Source: Paraplanobispora takensis
GTDB lineage: Bacteria; Actinomycetota; Actinomycetes; Streptosporangiales; Streptosporangiaceae
Assembly: GCF_016863195.1 (NCBI RefSeq)
Contig: NZ_BOOK01000002.1
Span: forward strand, 1 to 64,000
Direction of reading: 5' to 3'
DNA length: 64,000 nt
Position numbers and translations under genes: made by a program. A model generated the notes under the pieces. The model did no database searches. It saw only the letters and a list, made by a program, of their open reading frames with translations, and was not told where the DNA came from. Shown in pieces: positions 26,510 through 34,917 of this stretch. The stretch's first letter is position 1, and each line of letters starts with the position of its first letter.

Positions 26510-27391
26510 ATGGCCGGATTCCTGCAGCAGATCATCGAGGGCCTCGGCGCCGGGGCGATCTACGCCAGCCTCGCCCTCGCCCTGGTGCTGATCTACCAGT
26601 TCACCGGGATCGTCAACTTCGCCCAGGGCGAGATGGCGATGTTCTCCACCTACATCGCCTGGCAGTTCACCGCCGGGGGCATGCCGTTCTGGCTGGCCCT
26701 GGTGCTCACGCTGGCGGTGTCCTTCGCGGGCGGCATGCTCATCGAACGGGTGCTCATCCGTCCCGTGGAGGGCGCCCACGAGCTGACCGTGGTGATCGTC
26801 AGCGTGGGGCTGTTCATCTTCGTCAACGCCGCCGCCGGGTGGATCTGGACGTTCCTGATCAAGGACTTCCCCAACCCGTTCCCCGGCGGCGCGATCGAGG
26901 CCGGCGGGCTCACCGTGGGGTTCTCGACGCTGGGGATCCTCCTGGTGGTCGGGGCCGTCATGGGCCTGCTGTACCTGCTGTTCCAGCACACCAAGATCGG
27001 CCTGGGGATGCGCGCCGTGGCGACCAACCCCGAGTCGGCCCGGCTGGTCGGCATCCGGGTCGGCTGGACGCTCGCGCTCGGCTGGGGCCTGGCGGCCACG
27101 GTCGGCGCGGTCTCGGGGATCCTGGTGGCGCCGCTGCTGTTCCTGGAGCCCAACATGATGAGCGGCGTCCTCATCTACGCCTTCGCCGCGGCGACCCTCG
27201 GCGGGTTCGACAGCCCGGCCGGAGCGGTGGCGGGCGGCCTGATCGTCGGCGTCGCCGAGACGCTCGCCGGGGCGTACGCAGGCTTCATCGGGTCCGACCT
27301 CAAGATCGGGGTCCCGCTGGTCATCATCCTCGGCGTGCTTCTGGTACGGCCGCAGGGCCTGTTCGGCAGAGCGGCGGTGGAGCGGGTATGA
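26510..27391 (+). CDS. livH: Branched-chain-type ABC permease (LivH-like)
   Basis: 293-residue inner-membrane permease with about eight membrane segments, typical motifs FAQGEMAMFSTY and GLGMRAVATNPESARLVGI (the ATPase coupling loop). Starts 4 nt after livF and overlaps livM (ATGA). Confidence 0.9.
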   Translation: MAGFLQQIIEGLGAGAIYASLALALVLIYQFTGIVNFAQGEMAMFSTYIAWQFTAGGMPFWLALVLTLAVSFAGGMLIERVLIRPVEGAHELTVVIVSVGLFIFVNAAAGWIWTFLIKDFPNPFPGGAIEAGGLTVGFSTLGILLVVGAVMGLLYLLFQHTKIGLGMRAVATNPESARLVGIRVGWTLALGWGLAATVGAVSGILVAPLLFLEPNMMSGVLIYAFAAATLGGFDSPAGAVAGGLIVGVAETLAGAYAGFIGSDLKIGVPLVIILGVLLVRPQGLFGRAAVERV

Positions 27392-28425
27392 CGACGGGAC
27401 CGACGGAAGTGACGGACAAGCCGGCGCCGGCGGCGGCGCCCGCCCGGGGCGGGATCCTGGCGCGCGTCACCGGCGCCGGCTGGCGCCGGCCGGCGGTGGC
27501 GGTGCTGCTGGTGCTGGCCTGCTACGCGCCGTTCCAGCTCGTGCCCTTCCGCGTCTTCCAGCTCACCATGGTGCTGGTCTACGCGGTGGCGCTGCTGGGA
27601 CTGAACCTCCTGGTCGGCCACGCCGGCCAGATCTCCCTGGGCCACGGCGCGTTCATGGCCGTCGGGGCCTACGGGGCCGCGATCATGCTCGACCGGTGGG
27701 ACGTGCCGCACCTGGTGACCCTGCCGGCCGCCGCCGCGCTGGCGTTCGTGCTCGGCCTGGGCCTCGGCCTGCCCGCCGTACGGCTGCGCGGGCTCTATCT
27801 GGCCCTCGTGACGCTGGCCATCGCGATCTTCCTGGTGCCGCTGCTCAAGCGGTTCGAGTCGGTGACCGGCGGCTCCATGGGGCTGACGCTCGCCAAGCCG
27901 GCGCCGCCGGCGTGGACGGGGCTGGCCGAGGACCAGTGGCTGTACTTCCTGGCGCTGGCCGTGACCGTCACCGCCTTCCTGCTGGCCCACGGCCTGCTGC
28001 GCTCGCGCGTCGGCCGGGCCCTGCACGCCGTACGGGACAACGAGACGGCGGCCGAGGTCATGGGCGTGCGGCTGCCGTTCTACAAGCGGCTGGCCTTCGC
28101 CTGGAGCGCGATGTTCGCGGGTGCGGCGGGTTGCGTCTACACCTGGGTCATCGGGTTCGTCTCCCCGGACTCGTTCGCCGTCACGCTCTCGATCACCCTG
28201 CTGGCGGGCCTCGTCGTCGGCGGCCTGGGCTCGTTCGCGGGCCCGCTGCTCGGCGGGCTCTTCGTGATGTTCGTGCCCGGCATCTCCCAGGACATCAACG
28301 ACGCCGCCCCCGGCGTCATCTTCGGTTTGCTGATCATCGTGGTGATGTACGTCGCCCCGACGGGTCTCGCCGGTCTGGCGGGACGCCTGGCGCGCTCGAC
28401 CAAGAGAATCCTCCGGAAGGAGTAA
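27388..28425 (+). CDS. livM: Branched-chain-type ABC permease (LivM-like)
   Basis: 345 residues, about nine to ten membrane segments, with GLNLLVGHAGQISLGHGAFMA and the coupling loop GRALHAVRDNETAAEVMGV. The true start is the ATG at 27388 overlapping livH; the N-terminal 30 residues are cytoplasmic and Ala/Pro-rich. Forms the channel with LivH. Confidence 0.9.
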   Translation: MTTGPTEVTDKPAPAAAPARGGILARVTGAGWRRPAVAVLLVLACYAPFQLVPFRVFQLTMVLVYAVALLGLNLLVGHAGQISLGHGAFMAVGAYGAAIMLDRWDVPHLVTLPAAAALAFVLGLGLGLPAVRLRGLYLALVTLAIAIFLVPLLKRFESVTGGSMGLTLAKPAPPAWTGLAEDQWLYFLALAVTVTAFLLAHGLLRSRVGRALHAVRDNETAAEVMGVRLPFYKRLAFAWSAMFAGAAGCVYTWVIGFVSPDSFAVTLSITLLAGLVVGGLGSFAGPLLGGLFVMFVPGISQDINDAAPGVIFGLLIIVVMYVAPTGLAGLAGRLARSTKRILRKE

Positions 28426-28428
28426 GAA

Positions 28429-29706
28429 ATGCGGCTATCTGCCATCGGCTGCACGGCGATGACGGCGGCGATGCTGCTCGCCGCGGCGGCCTGCGGAGGA
28501 CGACAGGAGGCCCAGACCGGCTCGACGACGGCCGCCGGCCAGTGTCAGGGGCAGCAGACCACCGGCATCACGGACACGAGCATCAAGCTCGGCGGCATCT
28601 ACCCGCTGTCCGGGCCCGCCTCCGCCTACGGCGACATCCCCAAGGGCATCAAGGCCTACTTCGACTACGTCAACGCCGAGAAGAACGGGATCGGCGGGCG
28701 CAAGGTCGAGTTCGTGGTGCGCGACGACGGCTACCAGCCGCCCAAGGCCGTGGAGGAGGCGCGCAGGCTCGTCGAGCAGGAGCAGGTCTTCGCGCTGTTC
28801 CAGACGCTGGGCACGCCCTCGACCACGGCGACCTGGGACTACGCCAACCAGCGCAAGGTCCCCCAGATCTTCGTGGCGACCGGCGCCTCGAAGTGGGGCA
28901 CCGACACCGCGCACCCGTGGACCATCGGCTGGCAGCCGAACTACGTCTCCGAGGCCCGCGTCTACGCGCAGTACCTCAAGCAGGAGCGTCCCGACGCCAA
29001 GGTGGCGGTGCTGTACCAGAACGACGACTTCGGCAAGGACCTGTTCGGCGGGTTCCAGCGGGCCGTCGACGGCAGCCGGATCAAGGTGGTCGCCGAGCAG
29101 AGCTACGAGGTCACCGACCCGAGCATCGACCCGCAGATGCGCAACCTCGCCGAGTCCGGGGCCGATGTGTTCCTCAACATCACGACACCGAAGTTCGGCT
29201 CCCAGGCATTGGCGGCCGACGCCAAGAACACGGGCTGGAACCCGCTGCACATCGTCAACAACGTCTCCTCCTCGATCACCGTCCTCAAGCCGGTCGGCTT
29301 CAAGAACGTGCAGGGCGTGGTGTCCGCCGCGTACTACAAGGACCCCAACGACCCGCAGTGGAAGAACGACCCGGAGATGATGCTCTACTTCGAGAAGATG
29401 AAGCAGTACGCCCCCGACGCCAACCCGGCCGTCCCGTACTTCGCCTTCGGCTGGGCGGTGGCCAGCAGCTTCCACAAGGCGATGGAGTCGGTGAAGTGCC
29501 CGACGCGCGAAGGGCTGCGCGACTCCGTGCGCGCGCTGAACAACGTCCAGGTCGGCATGCTGCTGCCGGGGGTGACGATGACCACCGGGGCCGACGACGG
29601 CTTCCCCATCGAGTCCATGCAGCTCATGGAGTTCAAGGGCGAGCGGTGGGAGCTCTTCGGCGACGTGATCGACACCCGTAAGGAGTTCGGTCCCCTGACC
29701 AACTGA
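28429..29706 (+). CDS. livK: Type-1 periplasmic-binding lipoprotein of the liv-type importer
   Basis: 425 residues with a lipoprotein signal (Cys22 in LLAAAAC|GG) and a type-I periplasmic-binding fold (IKLGGIYPLSGPASAYGDIPKGIKA; VAVLYQNDDFGKDLFGGF). Binds the solute outside the membrane. Placed last in the operon, 3 nt after livM. Relation to the neighbouring acyl-CoA synthetase hints at uptake of an organic or amino acid that is then activated, but this is inference. Confidence 0.88.
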   Translation: MRLSAIGCTAMTAAMLLAAAACGGRQEAQTGSTTAAGQCQGQQTTGITDTSIKLGGIYPLSGPASAYGDIPKGIKAYFDYVNAEKNGIGGRKVEFVVRDDGYQPPKAVEEARRLVEQEQVFALFQTLGTPSTTATWDYANQRKVPQIFVATGASKWGTDTAHPWTIGWQPNYVSEARVYAQYLKQERPDAKVAVLYQNDDFGKDLFGGFQRAVDGSRIKVVAEQSYEVTDPSIDPQMRNLAESGADVFLNITTPKFGSQALAADAKNTGWNPLHIVNNVSSSITVLKPVGFKNVQGVVSAAYYKDPNDPQWKNDPEMMLYFEKMKQYAPDANPAVPYFAFGWAVASSFHKAMESVKCPTREGLRDSVRALNNVQVGMLLPGVTMTTGADDGFPIESMQLMEFKGERWELFGDVIDTRKEFGPLTN

Positions 29707-29712
29707 AACCGC

Positions 29713-29765
29713 GGGACGGGGCCGGTCCGGAGGTGGCGGCCGCCCGACCGGCCCTCCCCCGTCCC
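29713..29765 (+). terminator. Strong hairpin after the liv-type operon
   Basis: GGGACGGGG (29713-29721) pairs with CCCCGTCCC (29757-29765), and GGCCGGTC (29720-29727) with GACCGGCC (29746-29753) inside it, beginning 6 bp after the binding-protein stop. Confidence 0.75.
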
Positions 29766-29892
29766 GGGTGCCCCCGCGCTCTCCACCGGACATCGGCGTG
29801 TCACGCCGGTGTCCGGTTCCGCAGGTATGAAATCCGGTGGGATGGTGACGAATGCCTGAGGAAGAACGGCCTGCGCCCGGCGGAGAGTGACG

Positions 29893-30540
29893 ATGCGGAA
29901 ATACGTGATCATGGGAGTTCAGGGGAGCGGGAAGGGCACCCAGAGCACGTTGCTCGCCGACGACCTCGACCTGGTGCACATCAGCGTCGGCGAGATCTTC
30001 CGCTGGCACGTCAAGAACCACACCAAGGTCGGCGCCCAGGTCCGCCGGGTGGTCGCCGCGGGGGAGCTGGTGGGGGACGACCTGGTCGAGGACGTCGTCG
30101 GCACCCGGCTCCAGTGGCACGACTGGAACTACGGGTTCATCGTCGACGGGTTCCCGCGCAACCGGCGCCAGGCCGAGTTCTTCCTGGAGAGCTACGACAT
30201 CGACGGCGTGATCCATCTCGACCTGCCCGACGAGGAGGTACGGCGGCGCGTGCTCGCCCGGCGGCTGTGCTCGCGGTGCGGCATGGACTACAACCTGATC
30301 GCCCACCGGCCCGAGGTCGAGGGCACGTGCGACGTCTGCGGAGGCGAGCTCGTCGCGCGTGAGGACGACACCCCCGAGGCCCTCGCCACGCGGCTGCGCG
30401 ACTACCACGAGAAGACCGATCCCGTGCTGGAGCTGTTCCGGCGCAAGGAGTACGTCGTGACGATCGACGCCAGGGCCGGAAAGCTCGCGGTCCAGCAGGA
30501 GATCCGGGCCCGGCTCGGACTGCCGCCCCACACCGCCTGA
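29893..30540 (+). CDS. Adenylate kinase, zinc-LID type
   Basis: 215 residues. P-loop GVQGSGKGTQS, AMP-binding VDGFPRNRRQA, LID domain with four cysteines (CSRCGMDYN ... CDVCGG) as in zinc-containing adenylate kinases, and REDDTPEALATRLRDY. Transfers phosphate between ATP and AMP. It is not beside secY/map/rpsM as the housekeeping adk usually is, so this may be a second copy. ATG at 29893 follows GGAGAG; a GTG two codons earlier is an alternative. Confidence 0.88.
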   Translation: MRKYVIMGVQGSGKGTQSTLLADDLDLVHISVGEIFRWHVKNHTKVGAQVRRVVAAGELVGDDLVEDVVGTRLQWHDWNYGFIVDGFPRNRRQAEFFLESYDIDGVIHLDLPDEEVRRRVLARRLCSRCGMDYNLIAHRPEVEGTCDVCGGELVAREDDTPEALATRLRDYHEKTDPVLELFRRKEYVVTIDARAGKLAVQQEIRARLGLPPHTA

Positions 30541-30577
30541 TCGCGCGGGCGGCGGCCGGGCCGGTCACGCGGCGGGC

Positions 30578-30603
30578 TCATGTCGGCGGCTTCATGTCGG
30601 CGG
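30578..30603. repeat. 14-bp tandem repeat spanning the PL8 stop codon
   Basis: TCATGTCGGCGG occurs at 30578-30589 and 30592-30603. The second copy begins exactly at the stop codon of the minus-strand lyase gene, so the duplication repeats its last codons and stop. Confidence 0.85.
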
Positions 30604-33015
30604 GCTCAGCCGTACGGTGACCGTGTTCGAGGCGCCGCCCCGGTCGGCCAGCCGTCCGAAGGCGAGGACGAGCCGCTCGCCGGTGGCGGCGCGGGTCAGG
30701 AGCCGGTGCCCGCGGAGCACCCCGGACACCGGCCGGTTCCAGGTCACGGTCAGCTCGTCCAGGTCGCGGCGGGGGTCCGAGACGCTCAGCGTGGCCGTGC
30801 CGTCGCCGCGCTCCCTGACCAGGACCGCGCACGGGGCGGAGGCGGTCAGGTCGCCCGCGGTCCCGGCGTTCCAGAAGTTGGCCGCGGTGATCCCCAGCGA
30901 CGGGATCCGTACGGCCTGCAGGCGGGAGGTGTTGGCGAGCACGCCCACCCAGCCGGGGGAGGCGGCGCGGGCCGCGGTCCCGGCCGCAGTCGCCCCGGGC
31001 AGGAGGAGATAGAGGTAACCGGCCGAGCGGGGGTCGACGCCGTGGTCGAGCCAGAGCGTCACGTACTCCCTGACCGCCGCACCGGCCGCCGTAGTGGAAC
31101 CGGCCGCGCGCCCGTCCGCGCTCCGGTCCCCGGTGCGGCGGGCGGGGTCCTCGGCGCGTTCCCCGCGCAGCGTGCGCAGGGGGCCGCCGCCGAGCAGGAC
31201 GTAACCGCCGTGGCCCTCCAGGTGCGCCCAGCGCGCCCCCGCATCCGTCTCCGTGCCTGCGCCCGTCTCTGTCCCTGCGCCCGTCCCTGCGCCCGTGCCG
31301 CCGCCCACGGTGAGCCGCGCCCCGGTCCTGCGGTTGTCCACGACGGTCTCGACCGGCACGCCGTCCCCGCCGGTGATGCCCGCGCCCAGGCAGACCACGG
31401 CGTCGTCGAGGAAGACCCACGACTTGAAGGCCTCCATCGTGCTCTCGAAGCCGTACAGGTGCTGGCCGACCGTGGCGTACACGCCGTCGGTGGCGCCGCC
31501 CGCCCAGCGGGCCGGCGGGCAGGTGTCGCCCCACCCCCGCCCCGCGCCGTCGGCCAGACGCAGGGTGGAGACGGTCGTGCCCGGCAGGCGGTAGGGGTCG
31601 ACGGTGGACCAGAAGGAGTCGGAGTACTGGTCGCCGTGGCCCCCGGCCCACCAGTAGAGCATCCCCGAGCCGGTGTGCCAGCCGCGCAGGTTCTCGCCGT
31701 TGCCGTGCTCGTAGTGGCCGATCCACTCGGAGGCCATGCTGAGCCCCGCGCACCAGCCCGGCCTGCGGTGCACGGCCCGGGCGCTCATCGGCAGCAGCCG
31801 GTGCCCGGCGGGCTCGCCGGCGGCGGGGACCGCGTCGTCGTCCATGATCGCGGCGAGGCGGGCGTGGAAGCCCAGGTCACCGCGCTCGGCCGCCTCCAGC
31901 ATGGGCACGTGGGTGTCGCGCAGCGCCCATCCCTTGACCATGGCCCGCCAGCGGGCGCGCTCGGCGGCCGAGGCCGTCTCGCCCAGCAGCAGGACCGAGG
32001 CGGCGATCTCCCGCCCCTTGCGGTGGTCACCGTACGGCTCCCTGCCGACCGCGCGGCCGCGGACCAGGTCCATGCAGAAGCCGTCGTGGACGAACGGGGC
32101 GAACGACCTCTCGACGCTGTCGAGGACGATCTGCCGGGACGGGTCGGTGATCTCCCACGGCGAGCCGCGCAGCACCGCGGACAGCGTCGCGAGCCCGGCC
32201 AGCAGCGCCGCTCCGTAGGCGCCCTGGTAGGGGACGGTCGTGTGCTGGATGAACGAGCCGTCCCGGTGGAACCCGTCGCCCTCGGAGACGTGGCGGAAGA
32301 CCGGGGAGAGGGCCGAGACGGCCGCCGAGGCCCTGCGCGGGTCGGATCCGAGGACGGCGCGCAGCAGCGTCACCGTGCACAGGTCCACGCGGTTGGCCCC
32401 GGTGCTGGTGCCGCTGTAGTCGTCCAGGCGGCTCTCGGGGACGAAGTGGTCCACCGCCTCCCGCAACGCCTCGCTCCGCCGGTCGGTCAGGTGCGGGCCG
32501 ATCAGTATGGCCGCGTCCAGGAGCGCCCGGGGGACGCCGATCTGCCAGTGCCACCAGTTGCCGACCGCGTCGGCGCCCGCGGCGTACACCCGCCTCCGGT
32601 AGTGGTCGACGCCGGTGGCCACGGCCGCCGCCAGGCCCGCGTCACCGGTCAGCCCGGTCCCCGGCAGGACGTGGGCCCGGGCCATGGCCCGCAACCGGGC
32701 CGGGGTGGCGACGAACGAGGGGAAGGGCAGATCCGGCCACAGCGACGCGCCGGCCGGCTCCATGGTGTCCCGGTGACCGGCCGCCGTCGCCCCCAGCGCG
32801 GCCAGCCGGCTCCGGTACGGCTCCGCCGCCGCGTCGAACCCCGACCCCGCCGTCACCTCCCGCCACCGCCGGCGCAGCAGGGCGAAGGAGGCCGCCTCCC
32901 GCGGGGAGGGCGCGGGGGGAGCGCCCCGCGTGCGCGTGGCGTCGGCGGAGAGCAGCGCACCGGTCCCGGCGAGCCCGCCGAGCCAGAGGAAGGAGCGCCT
33001 GGAGTGTCGGGCCAC
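30592..33015 (-). CDS. Tat-exported polysaccharide lyase family 8
   Basis: About 807 residues. N-terminal twin-arginine signal (RHSRRSFLWLGG followed by a hydrophobic stretch), alpha/alpha-toroid domain with PL8 landmarks NWWHWQIG, GANRVDLC (catalytic Asn) and DGSFIQHTTVPYQGAYG (catalytic His and Tyr), then beta-sandwich domains. Family members cleave hyaluronate, chondroitin or xanthan by beta-elimination; the substrate cannot be chosen here. A low-complexity GAGTE/GAGTD repeat is inserted in the C-terminal half (DNA about 31245-31305). The GTG at 33015 is chosen to begin just before the Tat motif; no clear ribosome site, so the transcript could be near leaderless. Confidence 0.85.
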   Translation of the reverse strand: MARHSRRSFLWLGGLAGTGALLSADATRTRGAPPAPSPREAASFALLRRRWREVTAGSGFDAAAEPYRSRLAALGATAAGHRDTMEPAGASLWPDLPFPSFVATPARLRAMARAHVLPGTGLTGDAGLAAAVATGVDHYRRRVYAAGADAVGNWWHWQIGVPRALLDAAILIGPHLTDRRSEALREAVDHFVPESRLDDYSGTSTGANRVDLCTVTLLRAVLGSDPRRASAAVSALSPVFRHVSEGDGFHRDGSFIQHTTVPYQGAYGAALLAGLATLSAVLRGSPWEITDPSRQIVLDSVERSFAPFVHDGFCMDLVRGRAVGREPYGDHRKGREIAASVLLLGETASAAERARWRAMVKGWALRDTHVPMLEAAERGDLGFHARLAAIMDDDAVPAAGEPAGHRLLPMSARAVHRRPGWCAGLSMASEWIGHYEHGNGENLRGWHTGSGMLYWWAGGHGDQYSDSFWSTVDPYRLPGTTVSTLRLADGAGRGWGDTCPPARWAGGATDGVYATVGQHLYGFESTMEAFKSWVFLDDAVVCLGAGITGGDGVPVETVVDNRRTGARLTVGGGTGAGTGAGTETGAGTETDAGARWAHLEGHGGYVLLGGGPLRTLRGERAEDPARRTGDRSADGRAAGSTTAAGAAVREYVTLWLDHGVDPRSAGYLYLLLPGATAAGTAARAASPGWVGVLANTSRLQAVRIPSLGITAANFWNAGTAGDLTASAPCAVLVRERGDGTATLSVSDPRRDLDELTVTWNRPVSGVLRGHRLLTRAATGERLVLAFGRLADRGGASNTVTVRLSPPT

Positions 33016-33169
33016 GTATGGATTATTCACACGGAGGCGGACCCGGATCACTCACCCGGAGGCGGGCCTTTCGCGCGGGGACTCGGGGAGCCGGGGGCCG
33101 GGTGCCCGGCGAGGCGGCCAGAGGCCGGGGTACGGGGTTCCTGGTGATGAGTGGCCGGGGCGCGAGGGT

Positions 33170-34357
33170 TCAGCGGTGGGTGACCAGGGGGGCGTGGTGG
33201 TCGGTGCCGGCGGGGCCGTCGGGGTCGGCGTGCACGGTGGCGGCCGTCAGCCGGGGGAGGGCGTGGATGAGCCGGTGCTCGGCCTCGACGGCCACGGCGT
33301 GCGCCTGGACCAGGGAGAGCCGGTGGCCGACCAGGATGTCGACCTCCGCCCGCATCGTGTGGCCGATCCAGCGCATCCGCACCGCCTCCACCCGCCTGAC
33401 GCCGGGCACGGCGGCGAGGACCTGCTCGGCCCGCTCGACGAGGTGCGGGTCGACGGCGTCCATCAGCCGCTGGTAGATCTCGCGGGCGGCGTCGCGCAGC
33501 ACGAAGCAGATGGCCACCGTGATCAGCAGGCCGACGACCGGGTCGGCGAGGGGGAGGCCGATCGCGGTGCCGCCGGCGCTGAGGAGGACGGCCAGCGAGG
33601 TGAAGCCGTCGGTGCGGGCGTGCAGGCCGTCGGCGACCAGGGCGGCCGAGCCGATCTCCCGGCCGACCCTGATGCGATAGCGGGCGACCAGTTCGTTGCC
33701 CAGGAAGCCGACGAGACCGGCCGCGGCCACCCAGCCGAGCGCGCGCACCTCCTGCGGGTCGATGAGCCGGCGGACGGCCTCATAGCCCGCCAGCCCGGCC
33801 GAGACCGCGATGAGCAGCACGATGACGATGCCCGCCAGGTCCTCGGCCCGGCCGTACCCGTAGGTGAAGCGGCGGGTGGCCGATCTGCGGCCGAGTGAGA
33901 ACGCGATGGCCAGGGGGATCGCGGTCAGCGCGTCGGCGAAGTTGTGCAGGGTGTCGCCGAGCAGCGCCACCGAGCCGGAGAAGGCGACGATGACCGCCTG
34001 GACGACGGCGGTGGCCAGGAGCGCGGCGAAGGAGACGGCCAGGACCCGCATGCCGCGGTCGCTGGTCTCCAGCGCCCTGTCGGTCTTGTCGGCGCTGTCG
34101 TGGCTGTGCGGGGTGAGGAGGTGCCTGGCGCCCGCCAGCAGCCGGCCGGGTCCCCGGCCGTGATCGTGCCCGTGCCCGTGTCCATGCCCGTGCCCGGCGT
34201 TGTGGCCGTCGGCGTGCCCGTGCCCGTGCCCGTGCCCGTGCCCGTGCCCGTGCTCGGCGTTGTGGCCGTGCCCGGTGCCGTGACTGTCCGCGTGCCCGTG
34301 TCCGGCGTCGCCGTCCGCGTGCCCGTGACCGTGGCCGGTGTCCTGCTGCTCCGACAT
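33170..34357 (-). CDS. Zinc cation-diffusion-facilitator exporter with His-rich N-terminus
   Basis: 395 residues. Residues about 8-64 are a HGHGHG/HADG cytoplasmic tail likely to collect metal; then six membrane segments. The transport-site motifs are LLGDTLHNFADAL in TM2 and LVADGLHARTDGF in TM5, i.e. His-Asp/His-Asp, the zinc-type signature of CDF exporters such as ZitB/CzcD. C-terminal ferredoxin-like metal domain ends THR. ATG at 34357 has a perfect AGGAG six nt upstream; two ATGs at 34399/34396 lie inside the operator and are rejected. Divergent from an ArsR sensor, which should derepress it when zinc or cobalt is high. Confidence 0.92.
   Translation of the reverse strand: MSEQQDTGHGHGHADGDAGHGHADSHGTGHGHNAEHGHGHGHGHGHGHADGHNAGHGHGHGHGHDHGRGPGRLLAGARHLLTPHSHDSADKTDRALETSDRGMRVLAVSFAALLATAVVQAVIVAFSGSVALLGDTLHNFADALTAIPLAIAFSLGRRSATRRFTYGYGRAEDLAGIVIVLLIAVSAGLAGYEAVRRLIDPQEVRALGWVAAAGLVGFLGNELVARYRIRVGREIGSAALVADGLHARTDGFTSLAVLLSAGGTAIGLPLADPVVGLLITVAICFVLRDAAREIYQRLMDAVDPHLVERAEQVLAAVPGVRRVEAVRMRWIGHTMRAEVDILVGHRLSLVQAHAVAVEAEHRLIHALPRLTAATVHADPDGPAGTDHHAPLVTHR
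34214..34249. repeat. Six tandem GTGCCC hexamers in the CDF gene
   Basis: Six perfect GTGCCC units (complement GGGCAC) encode part of the HGHGHG tail; further imperfect units flank it. Same hexamer class as in the phosphatase gene at 10037-10117. Confidence 0.9.
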
Positions 34358-34397
34358 GATCGGCTCCTGTTTGCCACCAACGTCCAGGTAGGCCATC

Positions 34398-34411
34398 ATA
34401 TGTAGTTATAT
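34398..34411. promoter_or_regulatory. AT-rich ArsR/SmtB-type operator ATAT-N6-ATAT
   Basis: ATATGTAGTTATAT in the short gap between the CDF and ArsR genes, one of the most AT-rich spots of the window. Imperfect palindromes with AT arms in this position are typical for ArsR/SmtB repressors. Exact boundaries are not certain. Confidence 0.55.
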
Positions 34412-34442
34412 ACGCACACGACAACGGATCAGGTGCCGGGGC

Positions 34443-34781
34443 ATGCATGACCGACCCAGTGAGCATGACCAACCCACTGACCGTCAGGTGGAGGCGGCCG
34501 TCGAGGCCTTCCGCATGCTCAGTGACGGCACCCGGCTGAAACTGATGTGGCTGCTCTCCTCGGGGGAGTACGACGTCGGCTCGCTGGCCGAGGCCATCGG
34601 CGCCGCGCGTCCCTCGGTCTCCCAGCATCTGGCCAGGCTCCGCCTCGGCGGGCTGGTCCAGACGCGCAGGCAGGGCCGCCGGATCCTGTACCGGGCCAGG
34701 GACGCCCACGTCCGGTCCCTCATCAGGGAGGCCTTCTCCCACGCCGACCACGAGGTCTCCGGCATCCCCCGCCACGACTGA
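34443..34781 (+). CDS. ArsR/SmtB-family zinc/cobalt-sensing repressor (CzrA-like)
   Basis: 112-residue winged-helix metal sensor. HTH: YDVGSLAEAIGAARPSVSQHLARLRLGGLV. The C-terminal helix contains D-A-H-x10-H-x2-H (DAHVRSLIREAFSHADH): spacing 0, +2, +13, +16 reproduces the alpha-5 zinc site of CzrA (Asp84, His86, His97, His100). No alpha-3 Cys site is present. With the divergent CDF exporter it forms a complete zinc/cobalt efflux switch. Confidence 0.92.
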   Translation: MHDRPSEHDQPTDRQVEAAVEAFRMLSDGTRLKLMWLLSSGEYDVGSLAEAIGAARPSVSQHLARLRLGGLVQTRRQGRRILYRARDAHVRSLIREAFSHADHEVSGIPRHD

Positions 34782-34917
34782 GTGCCCCCGCCGGCCCGGT
34801 CCGCGGCGTCCCATGACGACTGATTCAGAGGGATATGCCAGAAGATCTGGCGTCCGGCGGCTCGACGGCGCAGCATGAGAGGCGCCGCAGTGACTCGGCA
34901 GTCCGAGGGAGGACAGG

